Positions 17,284 through 26,725 of a stretch of DNA of 41,635 bases are shown one piece after another. The number at the start of each line of letters is the position of its first letter. The stretch's first letter is position 1. The translations under genes and the position numbers were made by a program. Source of the DNA: Deltaproteobacteria bacterium (lineage in GTDB: Bacteria > Myxococcota_A > Polyangia > JAAYKL01); the NCBI GenBank assembly GCA_028713995.1, contig JAQTNF010000033.1, positions 1-41,635 on the forward strand, read 5' to 3'. The notes under the pieces are model-generated. The model had not been told where the DNA came from. It did no database searches and worked only from the letters and a program-made list of their open reading frames with translations.

Positions 17284-19524
17284 TCAGCGCGGGCCGGCGT
17301 CGGGACGCGCTGCCGCCACGGGAGAGGGGGCGGCGCTGAGGTCGTTCACGAGGCGCGCGGGAATGACGAGATTGGCGTCGAGCCCGGCCTTTCGGGCAAG
17401 GAAGCCGTCGTCCTCCTTGCGGTCGCTGCGTGCGCCGATGGAGAGAACGGCCGAAGGCTCCGCCTTCGTGTCCGCGTCCTTGTTCCAGACGCGAATCGTG
17501 AGAGTCGGGGTGTCGAGCCCAAAACCGGCGGGCGCAACGCCGAACGACGCCACACGCACGGCGCGCAGGGCCGCGATGTCCGTGACGAGCCTGCGGGCCT
17601 TGTCCGGATCCGGCGCGCTCGGCCCCTCGGCCTTCCACGCCTCGCCGCCGCGTTCGAGCGCGATCGTGCCTGACGCCGAGACGATCTCCACGCGGCGGAG
17701 GTCCGGCTCGCCGAGGTCGAACACCTCGCGCGAGAGCATGGGCTTCGCGAGCGCCTCGCCGGTGTCCGGGCCCACGACGAACACCGCACCGTCGCCTCCG
17801 CCGAGCCGCGCGTAGCGTTCGCCCTTCCCGTCCTTGACCTCGGCGCCGAGCTCGAGCGCAACGGTCTTGTCCTTGGACGCGGCCTTGTCCTTGGGCGATT
17901 CCTTGCCGGCCGCGTAGCGTACGGTCGCCGCGGCCCACGGGTTCGAAAGCCCGTGCTCGGGCAAGGCCCTCGGAGCCACGAAGCGCCGCGCCTTCAGGTC
18001 GCCCACGATGTCGGCCAGCGTGCGCGCGATCGCCCCGTCCGCCTTGGCCTTGACCGGCGCCGTGAGCTTCCACTCGTCGCCGTCCTTGGCGAGCTCTTGA
18101 GCCGCCGGTCCCTTGAGCGTCATGGCCACGGCCTCGTACCCCTCGCCCACGCTCGTCTCGCGATCCCGGTAAAGCACCGGCTCCGGCTCGAGCAGCGCCG
18201 CGAGGCCGGCCTTGATCGTGAGCACGGCCTTCTCGTCGCCGCGGCGCACGCGCTCCTCGCCGTCCGACGCGCCCGCGAAGACCGAGAGAGCCTCGTCCTT
18301 GCCCTGCAACGTCAGGGTTGCGGTTGCGAGCGGCTCGCCGAGCTTGGCCATTGCCTCGTCGCCGGCCACGACCGCGCTTGCCCGTGTGTCCCTGAGCGCC
18401 GCGAGCAGATCGGTCACGGCCGCCTCATCCGCGTCGGCCGCGGTCTGCCCGGCGATGCGCCAGCCTTTGTCGCCCTTCTCGAGCACGAGCGAACGGCCCT
18501 TGCGCGCCAGCGTCACCCTGGTCACGTCATCGTCGGCGAACACGGCCGGCCGCGTCTCGCGGAAACGGGCCACGGGTCTGTCGACCACCGCGAGAAATTC
18601 GTCGCCCGCGCACGCAACCGTACCGGAGCCGGCCACGGTCACGTGCACCTCGCGGCCGCCGCCCTCGCACGGGCCGCCCACGAGGAGCGCGAGCTCCTTG
18701 CCATCCGGGAGCGCGATCCGGATCGTGCGACCCGCGGGTGCGAGGCCGTACTTGCCGAGTCCTTCGTCCCTCACGCCGTCTGCCACGAAGCTCTTGGCGC
18801 GCACGCCCTCGATCGCGTTTTGCACCTGGCTCACCTCGTCCGCCGCGGCCAGGATCTTCGAGTCGCCTTCCTCGAGCCGCCAGGGACCGTCCTTTTCGCG
18901 GCCGAGCGCGAGGGGCCCGGCCGGACGCGAGACGTTCAAACGCAGGGCGCCGTCGAGCTTCTCGGCCACGAGGCGCTTGTCGCGCAGGTCCGCGAGGGGC
19001 TTGTCCATCGACTTGAGGAACTCCTTGTCGACCGCGTAGACCTCGCCCGGCGCGCCGTCGACGGCCAGGTACACCTTGTCGCCCTCGGCGTCGCCACCCA
19101 CCTTGAAGGACGTGGTCTTGCCGTTGATGGTGAACGAGCCCGAAAGGCGCGGCCTCACGAGCCCGAAGCGCGCGTTCGAGAGCGCGTTCGCGTCCTTCAC
19201 CGTGCGGTCGCGCAGCAGGTAGTCGATGGCGCCCTCGAGCGCGCCGACCTCAGTCGCGTCGGCCTTGACCTTCATCGGCTCCGTGATTTGGAACTCGGCC
19301 TCGGCCCCTTCCACCGCCGAAGGCAGGCGCTCGAGCGAGATGCGCACGCCGCCCGCACCGGTCACGGACAGGGCCTCCACCTTGTCGCGCCGGAACTCGG
19401 AGAAGACCCGGTTCCTGCGCTCCGCGCGCTCGTCCGTGGTCATGGAGCCGCGCTCGAAGAAGAAGATGAACGCCGCGAGCGCGAGCGCGACACCGAGGAG
19501 GATGATGGCGGTCCGGTTTCCCAT
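17284..19524 (-). CDS. DUF4340 repeat protein, Gld-like ABC accessory
   Basis: A 746-residue protein with an N-terminal membrane helix (IILLGVALALAAFIFFFERG) and at least three similar periplasmic units of the DUF4340 type, each giving a strand-rich pattern ending in YARLGG or KVGGDAEGDKVYLAV-like segments. The recurring phrases (ITEPMKVKADATEV, LTAPVKAKADGAIA) repeat with about 330 residues between them. Such proteins regularly sit beside a GldF/GldG-like transporter and are thought to work in cell-envelope or gliding-type functions; the role is not settled. ATG start follows the GldG-like stop after 2 bp. Its stop is 6 bp from a convergent gene. Confidence 0.8.
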   Translation of the reverse strand: MGNRTAIILLGVALALAAFIFFFERGSMTTDERAERRNRVFSEFRRDKVEALSVTGAGGVRISLERLPSAVEGAEAEFQITEPMKVKADATEVGALEGAIDYLLRDRTVKDANALSNARFGLVRPRLSGSFTINGKTTSFKVGGDAEGDKVYLAVDGAPGEVYAVDKEFLKSMDKPLADLRDKRLVAEKLDGALRLNVSRPAGPLALGREKDGPWRLEEGDSKILAAADEVSQVQNAIEGVRAKSFVADGVRDEGLGKYGLAPAGRTIRIALPDGKELALLVGGPCEGGGREVHVTVAGSGTVACAGDEFLAVVDRPVARFRETRPAVFADDDVTRVTLARKGRSLVLEKGDKGWRIAGQTAADADEAAVTDLLAALRDTRASAVVAGDEAMAKLGEPLATATLTLQGKDEALSVFAGASDGEERVRRGDEKAVLTIKAGLAALLEPEPVLYRDRETSVGEGYEAVAMTLKGPAAQELAKDGDEWKLTAPVKAKADGAIARTLADIVGDLKARRFVAPRALPEHGLSNPWAAATVRYAAGKESPKDKAASKDKTVALELGAEVKDGKGERYARLGGGDGAVFVVGPDTGEALAKPMLSREVFDLGEPDLRRVEIVSASGTIALERGGEAWKAEGPSAPDPDKARRLVTDIAALRAVRVASFGVAPAGFGLDTPTLTIRVWNKDADTKAEPSAVLSIGARSDRKEDDGFLARKAGLDANLVIPARLVNDLSAAPSPVAAARPDAGPR

Positions 19525-19526
19525 GG

Positions 19527-21089
19527 CTAGCTCCTCCGCCTGAGCCAGACCACGAATCCGGCCACGATGGCGAGCAGGACCTCCCCGGCGAGGACCTGCC
19601 ACAGCGTGGACACGTCGCCCTCGGTCAGGGCGAGGCGCACGTGCTCCGGGTTCTTGGGCGCGATTGCCACGAGTTCCGTGCGCGCCGCGAGCCAGCCCAC
19701 GAGGCCGGCCCAGAAGTCGCGGTTGTACAGCGATTCGTTCTGCGCGAGCTCCGGCGCCAGAAAGTCGCTGTCGCCCACCACGACGAGCCTGCCCTCGGCC
19801 TTGCCCGAGACGGCCGGCACGGCCGCGGCCATGGCCACCGCGCACGGGCCCGCGACGTCGTCCGCGCCCTTGGCCGCCGGCGTCTCGGACGCGCCCAGGG
19901 AGGCCGCGTCGGTCTCGCCCCACGACTGCGCCGAGCTCCTGGCCAGCACGTCGGCCACGGCGGCGCCGCCGTCCTTCGGAGAAAGCGAACGCACGAGGGA
20001 GAAGACCACGGGGTACGCGCCGAGCTGCTCCTTGACCTGCGCGCCCACGCTGTCCGGGATCGTAAGCTGCTTGACCGACGCGTGACTCCCGAACTCGCTC
20101 GCCACGAACGTGAGCGGGCTCGGGGTGACGAGCCTGCGCGCGTCGACTTCGACAATCACGTCGTTGTCGAGGCCGATGCCGTGCTTGGCCGTGAGCTGCT
20201 CAAGGCCGGTGGGCACGAGGCGCTCGCCCACGAGCAAGGGGTCGAGGAGCAGAAGCAGCCTTCCGCCCTTGCCGAGGTACGCCTCGAGCACGGCCGCCTC
20301 CTCGGCGCCGAAGGCCTTTTCCGGTCCGACCACGGCCACCACGCGGCAGCCTTCGGGGATGCGCGCCCCCGCGACCGCGGTCACGGCCAGGGTCTTGTAG
20401 CCGTCCTGCGCGAGCCCCTCGGTGACCGGGCCGAGCGCCCGATCGCCGGCGCCCTCGAAGGTCCATTCGCCGTGACCCTGCGTGAAGCAGATCTTCTGCT
20501 GCTCGTCCGACGTGACGTGCAGGATGGCGCCGGTGAGCGCCTGCTCGGCCTTGAAACCGGACAGCCCGCCGCCCTGCTCGCCGCCCTCGCCGGTCATGTC
20601 GTCGCTCACGTCCTCGAAATCCGCGGACGACACGAACTTCACGTTGTCGCCGCTCGTCACGATGACCGACGCCTCGACCGCCATCACGCCGCCGCCCATG
20701 TCCTTGAGCTTGGCGCCGTACTTGTCGATGATCATCTTGACGCGATCCGGGTTCTGGTCCGGGTCGAGGATCTCGATCTTGAGCCTGCGCGAGGCGGCCG
20801 TGTAACGGTCCAGGATCTCCTTCACGTCCGGGTAGCGCGGGTCGCCCTGGCTCCACAGCACGTAGAGCTGCACGTCGCGCGGCAGGCTGCCGAGCACCTT
20901 CACGCTCTTGTCCGACAGCGTGTACAGGCCCGACGCGGTCCAGTCGGCGCGCACGTAGTGGCGCATGCCGAGGTAGTTGATCATGATCAGCACCGCCAGG
21001 CCCGCCACGATCGAGATCGCCACGTTGGAGCCGGCGCGCGCCCCGTGTCCGCCCATCGCCGCGGGCGCCTTGTTCTCCTGCCCGCTCAT
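19527..21089 (-). CDS. GldG-like ABC-associated protein
   Basis: A 520-residue protein with one N-terminal membrane helix (IVAGLAVLIMINYLG), a large periplasmic region and a C-terminal helix (AGEVLLAIVAGFVVWLRRR). It has the DWTASGLYTLSDKSVKVLGSL motif of ABC-type_uncharacterised transporter GldG, then IEILDPDQNPDRVK, and CFTQGHGEWTFEG. The family acts with the ABC permease and ATPase next door. Start overlaps the permease stop by ATGA. Confidence 0.85.
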   Translation of the reverse strand: MSGQENKAPAAMGGHGARAGSNVAISIVAGLAVLIMINYLGMRHYVRADWTASGLYTLSDKSVKVLGSLPRDVQLYVLWSQGDPRYPDVKEILDRYTAASRRLKIEILDPDQNPDRVKMIIDKYGAKLKDMGGGVMAVEASVIVTSGDNVKFVSSADFEDVSDDMTGEGGEQGGGLSGFKAEQALTGAILHVTSDEQQKICFTQGHGEWTFEGAGDRALGPVTEGLAQDGYKTLAVTAVAGARIPEGCRVVAVVGPEKAFGAEEAAVLEAYLGKGGRLLLLLDPLLVGERLVPTGLEQLTAKHGIGLDNDVIVEVDARRLVTPSPLTFVASEFGSHASVKQLTIPDSVGAQVKEQLGAYPVVFSLVRSLSPKDGGAAVADVLARSSAQSWGETDAASLGASETPAAKGADDVAGPCAVAMAAAVPAVSGKAEGRLVVVGDSDFLAPELAQNESLYNRDFWAGLVGWLAARTELVAIAPKNPEHVRLALTEGDVSTLWQVLAGEVLLAIVAGFVVWLRRRS

Positions 21090-21826
21090 CCGCGCCACCT
21101 CCTCGCCTCGAGCACCTGCACGGTGCAAAAGAGCGAAAACAGCGTGATTGACCCGTAGTAGACGAGGTGCCGCGTGTCCACGATGCCCCGGCCGAAGTCC
21201 TCCATGTGGCTCCACAGGTTCATGTACGCGAGGACCGAGCCGCCCTGCTGGCCCTGCCCCACGAGCTCGAAGATGCCGACGGTGAAGAGCACCATGATCG
21301 ACGCGAACGACAGGAGCGCGGCCACGATCTGGTTGCGCGTGAGCGCCGAGCACAAAAGCCCGAGCGCGAGGAACATCATGCCCACGCCGAGCGTGCCCAG
21401 GTACCCGGACAGGATCGGCCCGACCTCCAGGGAGGAGAAGCGCGAGAGGAAGAGGGCGTACGTGACGGTCGGCAGCCACATGACCACGTAGAAGCACACC
21501 GCGGCCAGGTACTTGGCGATCACGACCTGCGCCTCGTTGATGGGCGCCGTGAGCAGCGTCTCGAGCGTGCCCGAGTGCTTCTCCTCGGCGACCGAGCGCA
21601 TGGTGATGATGGGGGTCAGCACCATGACCACGATCCAGAAGAAGATCGTGCCGCCGAACATCATTTGCATGGCCGCGCCGTGCGGCGCGCGCGGATCCGA
21701 GAGGAACTGCACGATGAGCACGAACACGACGCCGTTCAAGATCATGGCCGCGGCGAGGAGCACGTACGCGATGGGCGAGACGAAGAACGCGAAGATCTCG
21801 CGCCGGAGCTGGGCGAAGAGGTTCAT
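21086..21826 (-). CDS. ABC-2 type permease (GldF-like)
   Basis: A 246-residue inner-membrane protein with six hydrophobic segments. The cytoplasmic coupling stretch is typical: TPIITMRSVAEEKHSGTLETLLTAPINEAQVVIAKYLAA. Close to GldF and other ABC-2 permeases. It starts by a 4-bp overlap with the ATPase gene and ends by 4-bp overlap with the GldG-like gene, so the three are translated together. Confidence 0.9.
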   Translation of the reverse strand: MNLFAQLRREIFAFFVSPIAYVLLAAAMILNGVVFVLIVQFLSDPRAPHGAAMQMMFGGTIFFWIVVMVLTPIITMRSVAEEKHSGTLETLLTAPINEAQVVIAKYLAAVCFYVVMWLPTVTYALFLSRFSSLEVGPILSGYLGTLGVGMMFLALGLLCSALTRNQIVAALLSFASIMVLFTVGIFELVGQGQQGGSVLAYMNLWSHMEDFGRGIVDTRHLVYYGSITLFSLFCTVQVLEARRWRG

Positions 21827-22809
21827 GCGGCACCTCCCGTGGCTTCGGGCGCCGCGGGCTCCTCGGCCGGCGCCTCGCTCGTGGTGATCTGCACGAAGAC
21901 GTCCTCCAGGGTGAAGGAGCGGGCCGCAAGTCCTCGCAGCTTCATCCCGTTCGCGACCGTCGCGTCGAAGAGACGCTCGCGCACGCCCGGGTCGGGATCG
22001 GCCTTGAGCGTCAGGGAGAAGACGTTGTCGCCCAGCGCGGTCGGGTCGGTCAGTTGCCGCACGCCCTGTACGGCTTTGAACGTGGCGGCCGCCACGCCCG
22101 CGGGATCGCGCACCTCGAGCTCGATGGTGGCCTCGCGCGAGGTCATGGCCGCGCGCAGCTCGTCGGGCCGGCCCTGTCCCACGAGCCGCCCCTTGTTGAT
22201 GATGAGCACGCGCGAGCAGACCGCCTCCACCTCGGGCAGGATGTGGCTCGAGAGGATGACCGTGCGCTCGCAGCCCAGCTCGCGGATGAGCTCGCGCGTC
22301 TGGCGGATCTGGTTGGGATCGAGGCCGATGGTGGGCTCGTCGAGCACCAGGATCTCAGGATCGGCCACGAGCGAGTCGGCGAGGCCCACGCGCTGGCGGT
22401 AGCCCTTGGACAGCTGGCCGATGATGCTCCTGCGCACGTCGCCGATGCGGCAGCGCTCCAGGGTCGAGTCCACGGCCTTGCGACGCCGCGCTCGCGGAAC
22501 CTTCTTGAGCGCGGCCCGGTACGAGAGGTACTCCTCGACCCGCATCTCGGGGTAGAGCGGCACGGTCTCCGGCATGTAGCCGGTGGCGCGCTTGACCGCC
22601 CCGGGCTCCTTGAACACGTCGCGCCCGTTGACCGTCACCCGGCCCGAAGTGGCGGCCAGGTAGCCGGTGAGGATGCGCAAGGTGGTGGACTTGCCCGCGC
22701 CGTTGGGGCCGAGAAACCCCAGGATCTCGCGCGGGTGCACCTCGAACGAGATGTCGTCCACCGCGGTCTTGGCCGCGTAGCGTTTCGTCAATTGTTGGAC
22801 GTCGATCAA
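21823..22809 (-). CDS. ABC transporter ATPase (GldA-like)
   Basis: A 328-residue nucleotide-binding subunit. Walker A is GPNGAGKST (residue 35), the signature is LSKGYRQRVG, Walker B LVLDEP, and the H-loop is SSHILPEVEAVC. The C-terminal 100 residues form an accessory domain typical of ABC-2 ATPases, ending in a Pro/Glu/Ala tail. The start is TTG with a perfect AGGAGG 7 nt upstream. First gene of the minus-strand Gld-like operon. Confidence 0.92.
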   Translation of the reverse strand: MIDVQQLTKRYAAKTAVDDISFEVHPREILGFLGPNGAGKSTTLRILTGYLAATSGRVTVNGRDVFKEPGAVKRATGYMPETVPLYPEMRVEEYLSYRAALKKVPRARRRKAVDSTLERCRIGDVRRSIIGQLSKGYRQRVGLADSLVADPEILVLDEPTIGLDPNQIRQTRELIRELGCERTVILSSHILPEVEAVCSRVLIINKGRLVGQGRPDELRAAMTSREATIELEVRDPAGVAAATFKAVQGVRQLTDPTALGDNVFSLTLKADPDPGVRERLFDATVANGMKLRGLAARSFTLEDVFVQITTSEAPAEEPAAPEATGGAA

Positions 22810-23063
22810 CGGTTGTCCTCCTTCAAGAAAAACGTGCTCACGTTCCTGCGCGCTTGTATCCCAAAGACCGCGCTCAAGTAAACTTCGCGGCGCGGCCCGT
22901 CTCGCCCCGCAACAGGCGGGAAGAAGGGGTTATTCCATAGCGCTTCATGACTTTGCGATTGCCGTGGGCGGAGCGTCCCGCGCTCTTGTGGCCGCGGCTG
23001 CCCTCTGCTACACCAAGGCCCGACGACAACGGACAATCGACCTTTCCATCGCCGGAGGTGAAC
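22810..23063. other. Divergent intergenic region with candidate promoters
   Basis: This 254 bp gap separates the ABC ATPase gene and the PP2C gene. Toward the left, TTTACT and TACAAG are 18 bp apart on the minus strand (about 22850-22880). Toward the right, TTGTGG at 22986 and TACACC at 23009 are 17 bp apart. Both are plausible but not strong sigma-70 matches. Confidence 0.3.
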
Positions 23064-24377
23064 ATGGCCGAGACGAAGGTCGGCGAGAACATCCATTTCT
23101 GGGCCGCGACCGACGTGGGCAAGCTTCGGGACCACAACGAGGATAATTTCCTCGTCGACAAGGCCCTGAACCTGTTCGTGGTGGCGGACGGCATGGGTGG
23201 CCACGCGGCGGGCGAGATCGCGTCCGCCATCGCCGTCAAGTCCATGCGGGACGTGGTCAAGCAGAACACGGACCTCATCGAGGCCTACCGCGAGGGCTCG
23301 CAGATCGCGTCGGCGCGCGACGTGCTCACCATGCTCGAGCACGCGGTGCAGAAGGCGTGCACCGAGATCTACGAGCTCGCGGAGCGCGAATCGGAGAAGC
23401 GCGGCATGGGCACCACGCTCTCCGGCCTGCTCATCGTCAACAACCGCGGCTTCATCGCCCACGTGGGCGACAGCCGCATTTACCTCCTGCGCGGCGGGCG
23501 GGTGGTGCAGCTCACCGAGGACCACTCGCTCGTCAACGAGCTCATCAAGCGCGGCAAGATGAGCAAGGAGGAGGCCGAGCAGTCGCCGTACAAGAACGCG
23601 GTCACGCGGGCCGTGGGCGTATACGAGAGCGTCGAGGTGGACACCATCGACTTCGACGTGCTGCCCGGCGACCAGTTTCTGCTCGCCTCGGACGGCCTGC
23701 ACGGCTACCTGGAGAACGACGAGATCTCGCCCATCCTCCAGGAAGGCCGGAGCGTGGAGGACATCCCCGCGTCGTTCATCGAGCTCGCCAACGAGCGCGG
23801 GGGCAAGGACAACATCACGAACATCGTGGTGAGGATGGTCGATCCGGAGGGCAAGGCCGCCGCGCTCACGCAGGAGGTCAACCTCAAGATCGAGGTCATC
23901 CGTAAGATGCCCCTGTTCAAGTTCCTCACATACAAGGAGCTCGTGAGGATCATGAACATCACGCGCGTCAAGGAGGTGCCGGACGGCGCGCCCGTGATAA
24001 ACGAGGGCGAGGAGGGCGGGGAGCTCTTCATCGTCCTCGCGGGCAGCGTGCGCGTCCACAAGGGCGAGACCTCCATCGTCGTCCTCTCCGCGGGCGACCA
24101 CTTCGGCGAGATGGCGCTCATCGACAAGGCGCCGCGGTCGGCGAGCGTCTCCTCCGTGGGTGTCAGCAAGCTGCTCGTCATCTCAAGGGCCGACTTCTTC
24201 CAGATCATCCGCAACGAGCCCCCGCTCGCGACCAAGCTCCTGTGGAGCTTTCTGCAAGTGCTCTCCGCGCGCCTGCGGAGCACGAGCGACGAGTTGAAGG
24301 GCGCACGGACGTCCACCGAAATAGAAGATCTCACCGAAGAGCTTTTCGAGATCGACACACGGGAGGTTGAAGCATGA
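23064..24377 (+). CDS. PP2C serine/threonine phosphatase fused to a cyclic-nucleotide-binding domain
   Basis: A 437-residue soluble protein. Residues 12-258 are a PP2C phosphatase with the metal-binding motifs DHNEDNF, VADGMGGHAAGE, GMGTT (113), HVGDSRIYLLR (133), LASDGLHGYL (208) and GKDNITNIVV (248). Residues 283-410 are a cNMP-binding domain: FLTYKELVRIMN, NEGEEGGELFIVLAGSVRVHK and FGEMALIDKAPRSASV, the phosphate-binding cassette. It likely dephosphorylates targets of Ser/Thr kinases under second-messenger control (inference), and a kinase gene lies 2.3 kb away. GGAGGTGAAC precedes the ATG; the stop overlaps the following gene. Confidence 0.93.
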   Translation: MAETKVGENIHFWAATDVGKLRDHNEDNFLVDKALNLFVVADGMGGHAAGEIASAIAVKSMRDVVKQNTDLIEAYREGSQIASARDVLTMLEHAVQKACTEIYELAERESEKRGMGTTLSGLLIVNNRGFIAHVGDSRIYLLRGGRVVQLTEDHSLVNELIKRGKMSKEEAEQSPYKNAVTRAVGVYESVEVDTIDFDVLPGDQFLLASDGLHGYLENDEISPILQEGRSVEDIPASFIELANERGGKDNITNIVVRMVDPEGKAAALTQEVNLKIEVIRKMPLFKFLTYKELVRIMNITRVKEVPDGAPVINEGEEGGELFIVLAGSVRVHKGETSIVVLSAGDHFGEMALIDKAPRSASVSSVGVSKLLVISRADFFQIIRNEPPLATKLLWSFLQVLSARLRSTSDELKGARTSTEIEDLTEELFEIDTREVEA

Positions 24378-25588
24378 CGAGAACATCTTCACTGGTTTTT
24401 TTCGCGTTCTTCCTGATGATCGCCTTCGCGGCGCCGGGCTGCACCAGGTGCTCCGGCGAGGTCGGCGACAAGGTCGCGGCCGAGCAGGGAGCGGCGGGCA
24501 AGAAGAGGAAAAAGAAACCGAGGCACAAGAAGGACAACCGCCGCAAGGCTCGACCGCGCGGGGCGGCGAAGACCGGAGCCGAGCTCCTGTACGTACGCTT
24601 TGAGACCGTGCTGGGCACGGTGATGACGGTCGCCCATGAGAACGAGGCCGAGCGACCGGCGAAGCCCAACGACAGCGTCTTCGCAGGCGGGCTCGTCGCG
24701 ACCGGCGAGGCCTCGAAGGCCGTGCTCGCGGTCCGCGAGGTCGGCATGGCGACCCTCGACCAGAACGCCCTCATGATCACGGCCCCGTACACGAGGTGCG
24801 GCGCGGACCTCGTCCGTGGATCGGCCTACATCGAGGGTCCGATCCGGACCCAGCAGCGCGCGCCGTGCTACCTGCACACGCCGTCCGCGGCGATCCTCGT
24901 GACGCAGGCCAAGGCCGTGGTCGCCGTGGCGGACGACGGTCGCGTCAAGGTGGCGGCGCTCGAGGGCCCGGTCACGCTCGCGAACCTCGAGGGGACGAAG
25001 AGCGAGCTCCCGGCCGGTCGGGAGCTCGTCATCGACGCAAAGGGCACCATGGGCAAGGCGGTTCCCGCCGCGAAGTGCGAGGGCGCCCCGGAGCAGTGCT
25101 TGCGCGCCTGGCTCGCCAAGCCGGCGCTGCCCGACGCGCAGAAGCCGAAGAAGGCGTCCGACGCCGTGGCCGCCGCCGAGAAGATCGCCGACGCGCTCCC
25201 GGCAGACGTGCAGGCGCTCATCGCGCTGCAGGAAGCCCACAAGACGCTCGGCGCCGAGCACATGGCGGCCGACAGGAGGGCCGACGCCGGGGCCGCGCAG
25301 GAGGATCCGCTCGCGCAGAAGCTCCGCGACGACGCCATGCGGATGATGGGGCTCACGGACAGGGCGTCGATCCGCATCCACCGCGTGAGCTCGCTCCTCG
25401 CGCTCGCCGCCCGGCTGGCCCCAGCCGACGCCAAGATCGCGGAGCGTATCGTCGCTGCCCGGCAGAAGATGGACGCCATGAAGGGCTCGTTCCCCGCGCT
25501 GTTCGATCGCGCCAAGCAGGGCGCGATGGTCATGGGCGGAGCCAACACGCCCATTCCGTCAGTGCCCATGGCAGGTCCGACCCGATAG
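24374..25588 (+). CDS. FecR-like lipoprotein
   Basis: A 404-residue lipoprotein. The signal peptide ends AAPGC (Cys23), followed by a Lys/Arg-rich stretch (residues 41-62) then a beta-rich domain: VLTQ-like AAILVTQAKAVVAVADDGRVKVAALEGPVTLANLEGTKSELPAGRELVI follows the pattern of FecR domains (alternating strands with a G-V-V-A-L-E-G turn). The C-terminal half is Ala-rich and helical. Role unknown; may report on envelope state to the PP2C protein with which it is coupled (ATGA overlap; inference). Confidence 0.7.
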   Translation: MTRTSSLVFFAFFLMIAFAAPGCTRCSGEVGDKVAAEQGAAGKKRKKKPRHKKDNRRKARPRGAAKTGAELLYVRFETVLGTVMTVAHENEAERPAKPNDSVFAGGLVATGEASKAVLAVREVGMATLDQNALMITAPYTRCGADLVRGSAYIEGPIRTQQRAPCYLHTPSAAILVTQAKAVVAVADDGRVKVAALEGPVTLANLEGTKSELPAGRELVIDAKGTMGKAVPAAKCEGAPEQCLRAWLAKPALPDAQKPKKASDAVAAAEKIADALPADVQALIALQEAHKTLGAEHMAADRRADAGAAQEDPLAQKLRDDAMRMMGLTDRASIRIHRVSSLLALAARLAPADAKIAERIVAARQKMDAMKGSFPALFDRAKQGAMVMGGANTPIPSVPMAGPTR

Positions 25589-25633
25589 GCGCGCCGCGCG
25601 CGACAGGGACCGTCCGATGACCTCCCGATGGTC

Positions 25634-25662
25634 TTGGCACCATGCGTTGTTTCGGTTATAGA
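25634..25662 (+). promoter_or_regulatory. Sigma-70-like promoter of the cold-shock gene
   Basis: TTGGCA at 25634-25639 and TATAGA at 25657-25662 are 17 bp apart, a close match to the housekeeping consensus. Predicted transcription starts about 35 nt before the ATG at 25704, leaving room for the ribosome site GGAAGGAGCAGGAAG. Confidence 0.6.
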
Positions 25663-25703
25663 GCAGTCGTCGTGCGGGTTCGCACAGTGGAAGGAGCAGG
25701 AAG

Positions 25704-25913
25704 ATGCCTCAAGGAACAGTGAAGTGGTTCAACAATCAGAAGGGGTTTGGCTTCATCGAGCAAGACGGGGGTGGGCGTGACGTGTTCGTCCACTACTCTT
25801 CGATAGAATCGAGCGGATTTCGGAGTCTCAACGAGGGGGAACGGGTCGAGTTCGAGGTCACCGAGAACGACAAGGGACCCGCCGCGACCAAGGTCCGCAA
25901 GCTGACCGAGTAA
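25704..25913 (+). CDS. Cold-shock domain protein
   Basis: A 69-residue RNA/ssDNA-binding protein. It has both RNP motifs, [11 protein letters not shown] and DVFVHYSSI, and the usual opening GTVKWFNNQ. It is almost certainly a single-domain CspA-type chaperone. Lone transcription unit, own promoter, no neighbours on this strand. Confidence 0.95.
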   Translation: MPQGTVKWFNNQKGFGFIEQDGGGRDVFVHYSSIESSGFRSLNEGERVEFEVTENDKGPAATKVRKLTE

Positions 25914-25933
25914 ATCCCCCCCTAGCCCCCCTT

Positions 25934-26725
25934 TCAACGCAATCCTTCGAACGCCCAGCCGAGAAGCTCCGCATCGCCGGGAGCGCGCCCTTGCCTCCTT
26001 TCGCCCTCGACCCAGGACCAGACCGGGCCGTCGTCGACGCAGGCGGCCGCGTCTTGCGGGCAGTAGACGCGCACGTGAAAGTGGTCGTCGTGAGGGGGGC
26101 TGCCCTCGGGCTGGTGGAGAACCGAGGCGGCCCGCTCGACGAGGCCCAGGTCGCGGCCATGGGCGAGCGCCCAGGCGATGAGCAGGGCCTTGAGCCCGCG
26201 GCTCACGAAGATCCATTGAACCCGCGCCTCGGGGTCGTCGAGCAGGGCCTCGACGAGCAGCCAGTTCCGGTCGGTGTCGAAACGCAGCACCTCGCCGTCC
26301 CGTTCGCCCACGCCGAAACGGTCGAACCGCGCGCCCGGGCGGCTGCTCGTGCTGCGGCCACGCCTGTCGGTGGTGAAGAACCCGAGGTCCGCGTCCCTTC
26401 CGCTGCGGTGCGAGCGGTGTCCGGCGATGAACCCGCCGCACGGAGCGCTCAAGTCCCCGACGAGCGTCGTCGCGCCCGGGCGCGCGGCCGCAACCCGCGC
26501 GGCGACCCGCTTGAGGAGCCGGACGAGCTGCGGCGCGCCGTATCTGGCCGCATCCGCGTGGTAGGCGAGATAGCCCTGGCCCTTGCGGGGCAGGAGCTCG
26601 GATGAGGCATCAAAGCCGTGTTGCACGAGCCCGACCGATCCCTCGACCCCGGGCGTCGCTCCCCGCCACGGCAGGCAGCCCGAGACGAACGCCGCCGCGA
26701 CGACCAAGGCCGCGCGCACCCTCAT
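25934..26725 (-). CDS. Penicillin-insensitive murein endopeptidase-like lipoprotein (M74, MepA)
   Basis: A 263-residue lipoprotein (signal peptide ending VSGC, Cys17). It has the M74/MepA metal motif GHRSHRSGRDADLGF near residue 110 and the second His cluster HDDHFHVRVYC near residue 220. MepA splits D-Ala-meso-DAP crosslinks of peptidoglycan. Its ATG overlaps the kinase stop, suggesting joint expression. A convergent cold-shock gene ends 20 bp away. Confidence 0.85.
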   Translation of the reverse strand: MRVRAALVVAAAFVSGCLPWRGATPGVEGSVGLVQHGFDASSELLPRKGQGYLAYHADAARYGAPQLVRLLKRVAARVAAARPGATTLVGDLSAPCGGFIAGHRSHRSGRDADLGFFTTDRRGRSTSSRPGARFDRFGVGERDGEVLRFDTDRNWLLVEALLDDPEARVQWIFVSRGLKALLIAWALAHGRDLGLVERAASVLHQPEGSPPHDDHFHVRVYCPQDAAACVDDGPVWSWVEGERRQGRAPGDAELLGWAFEGLR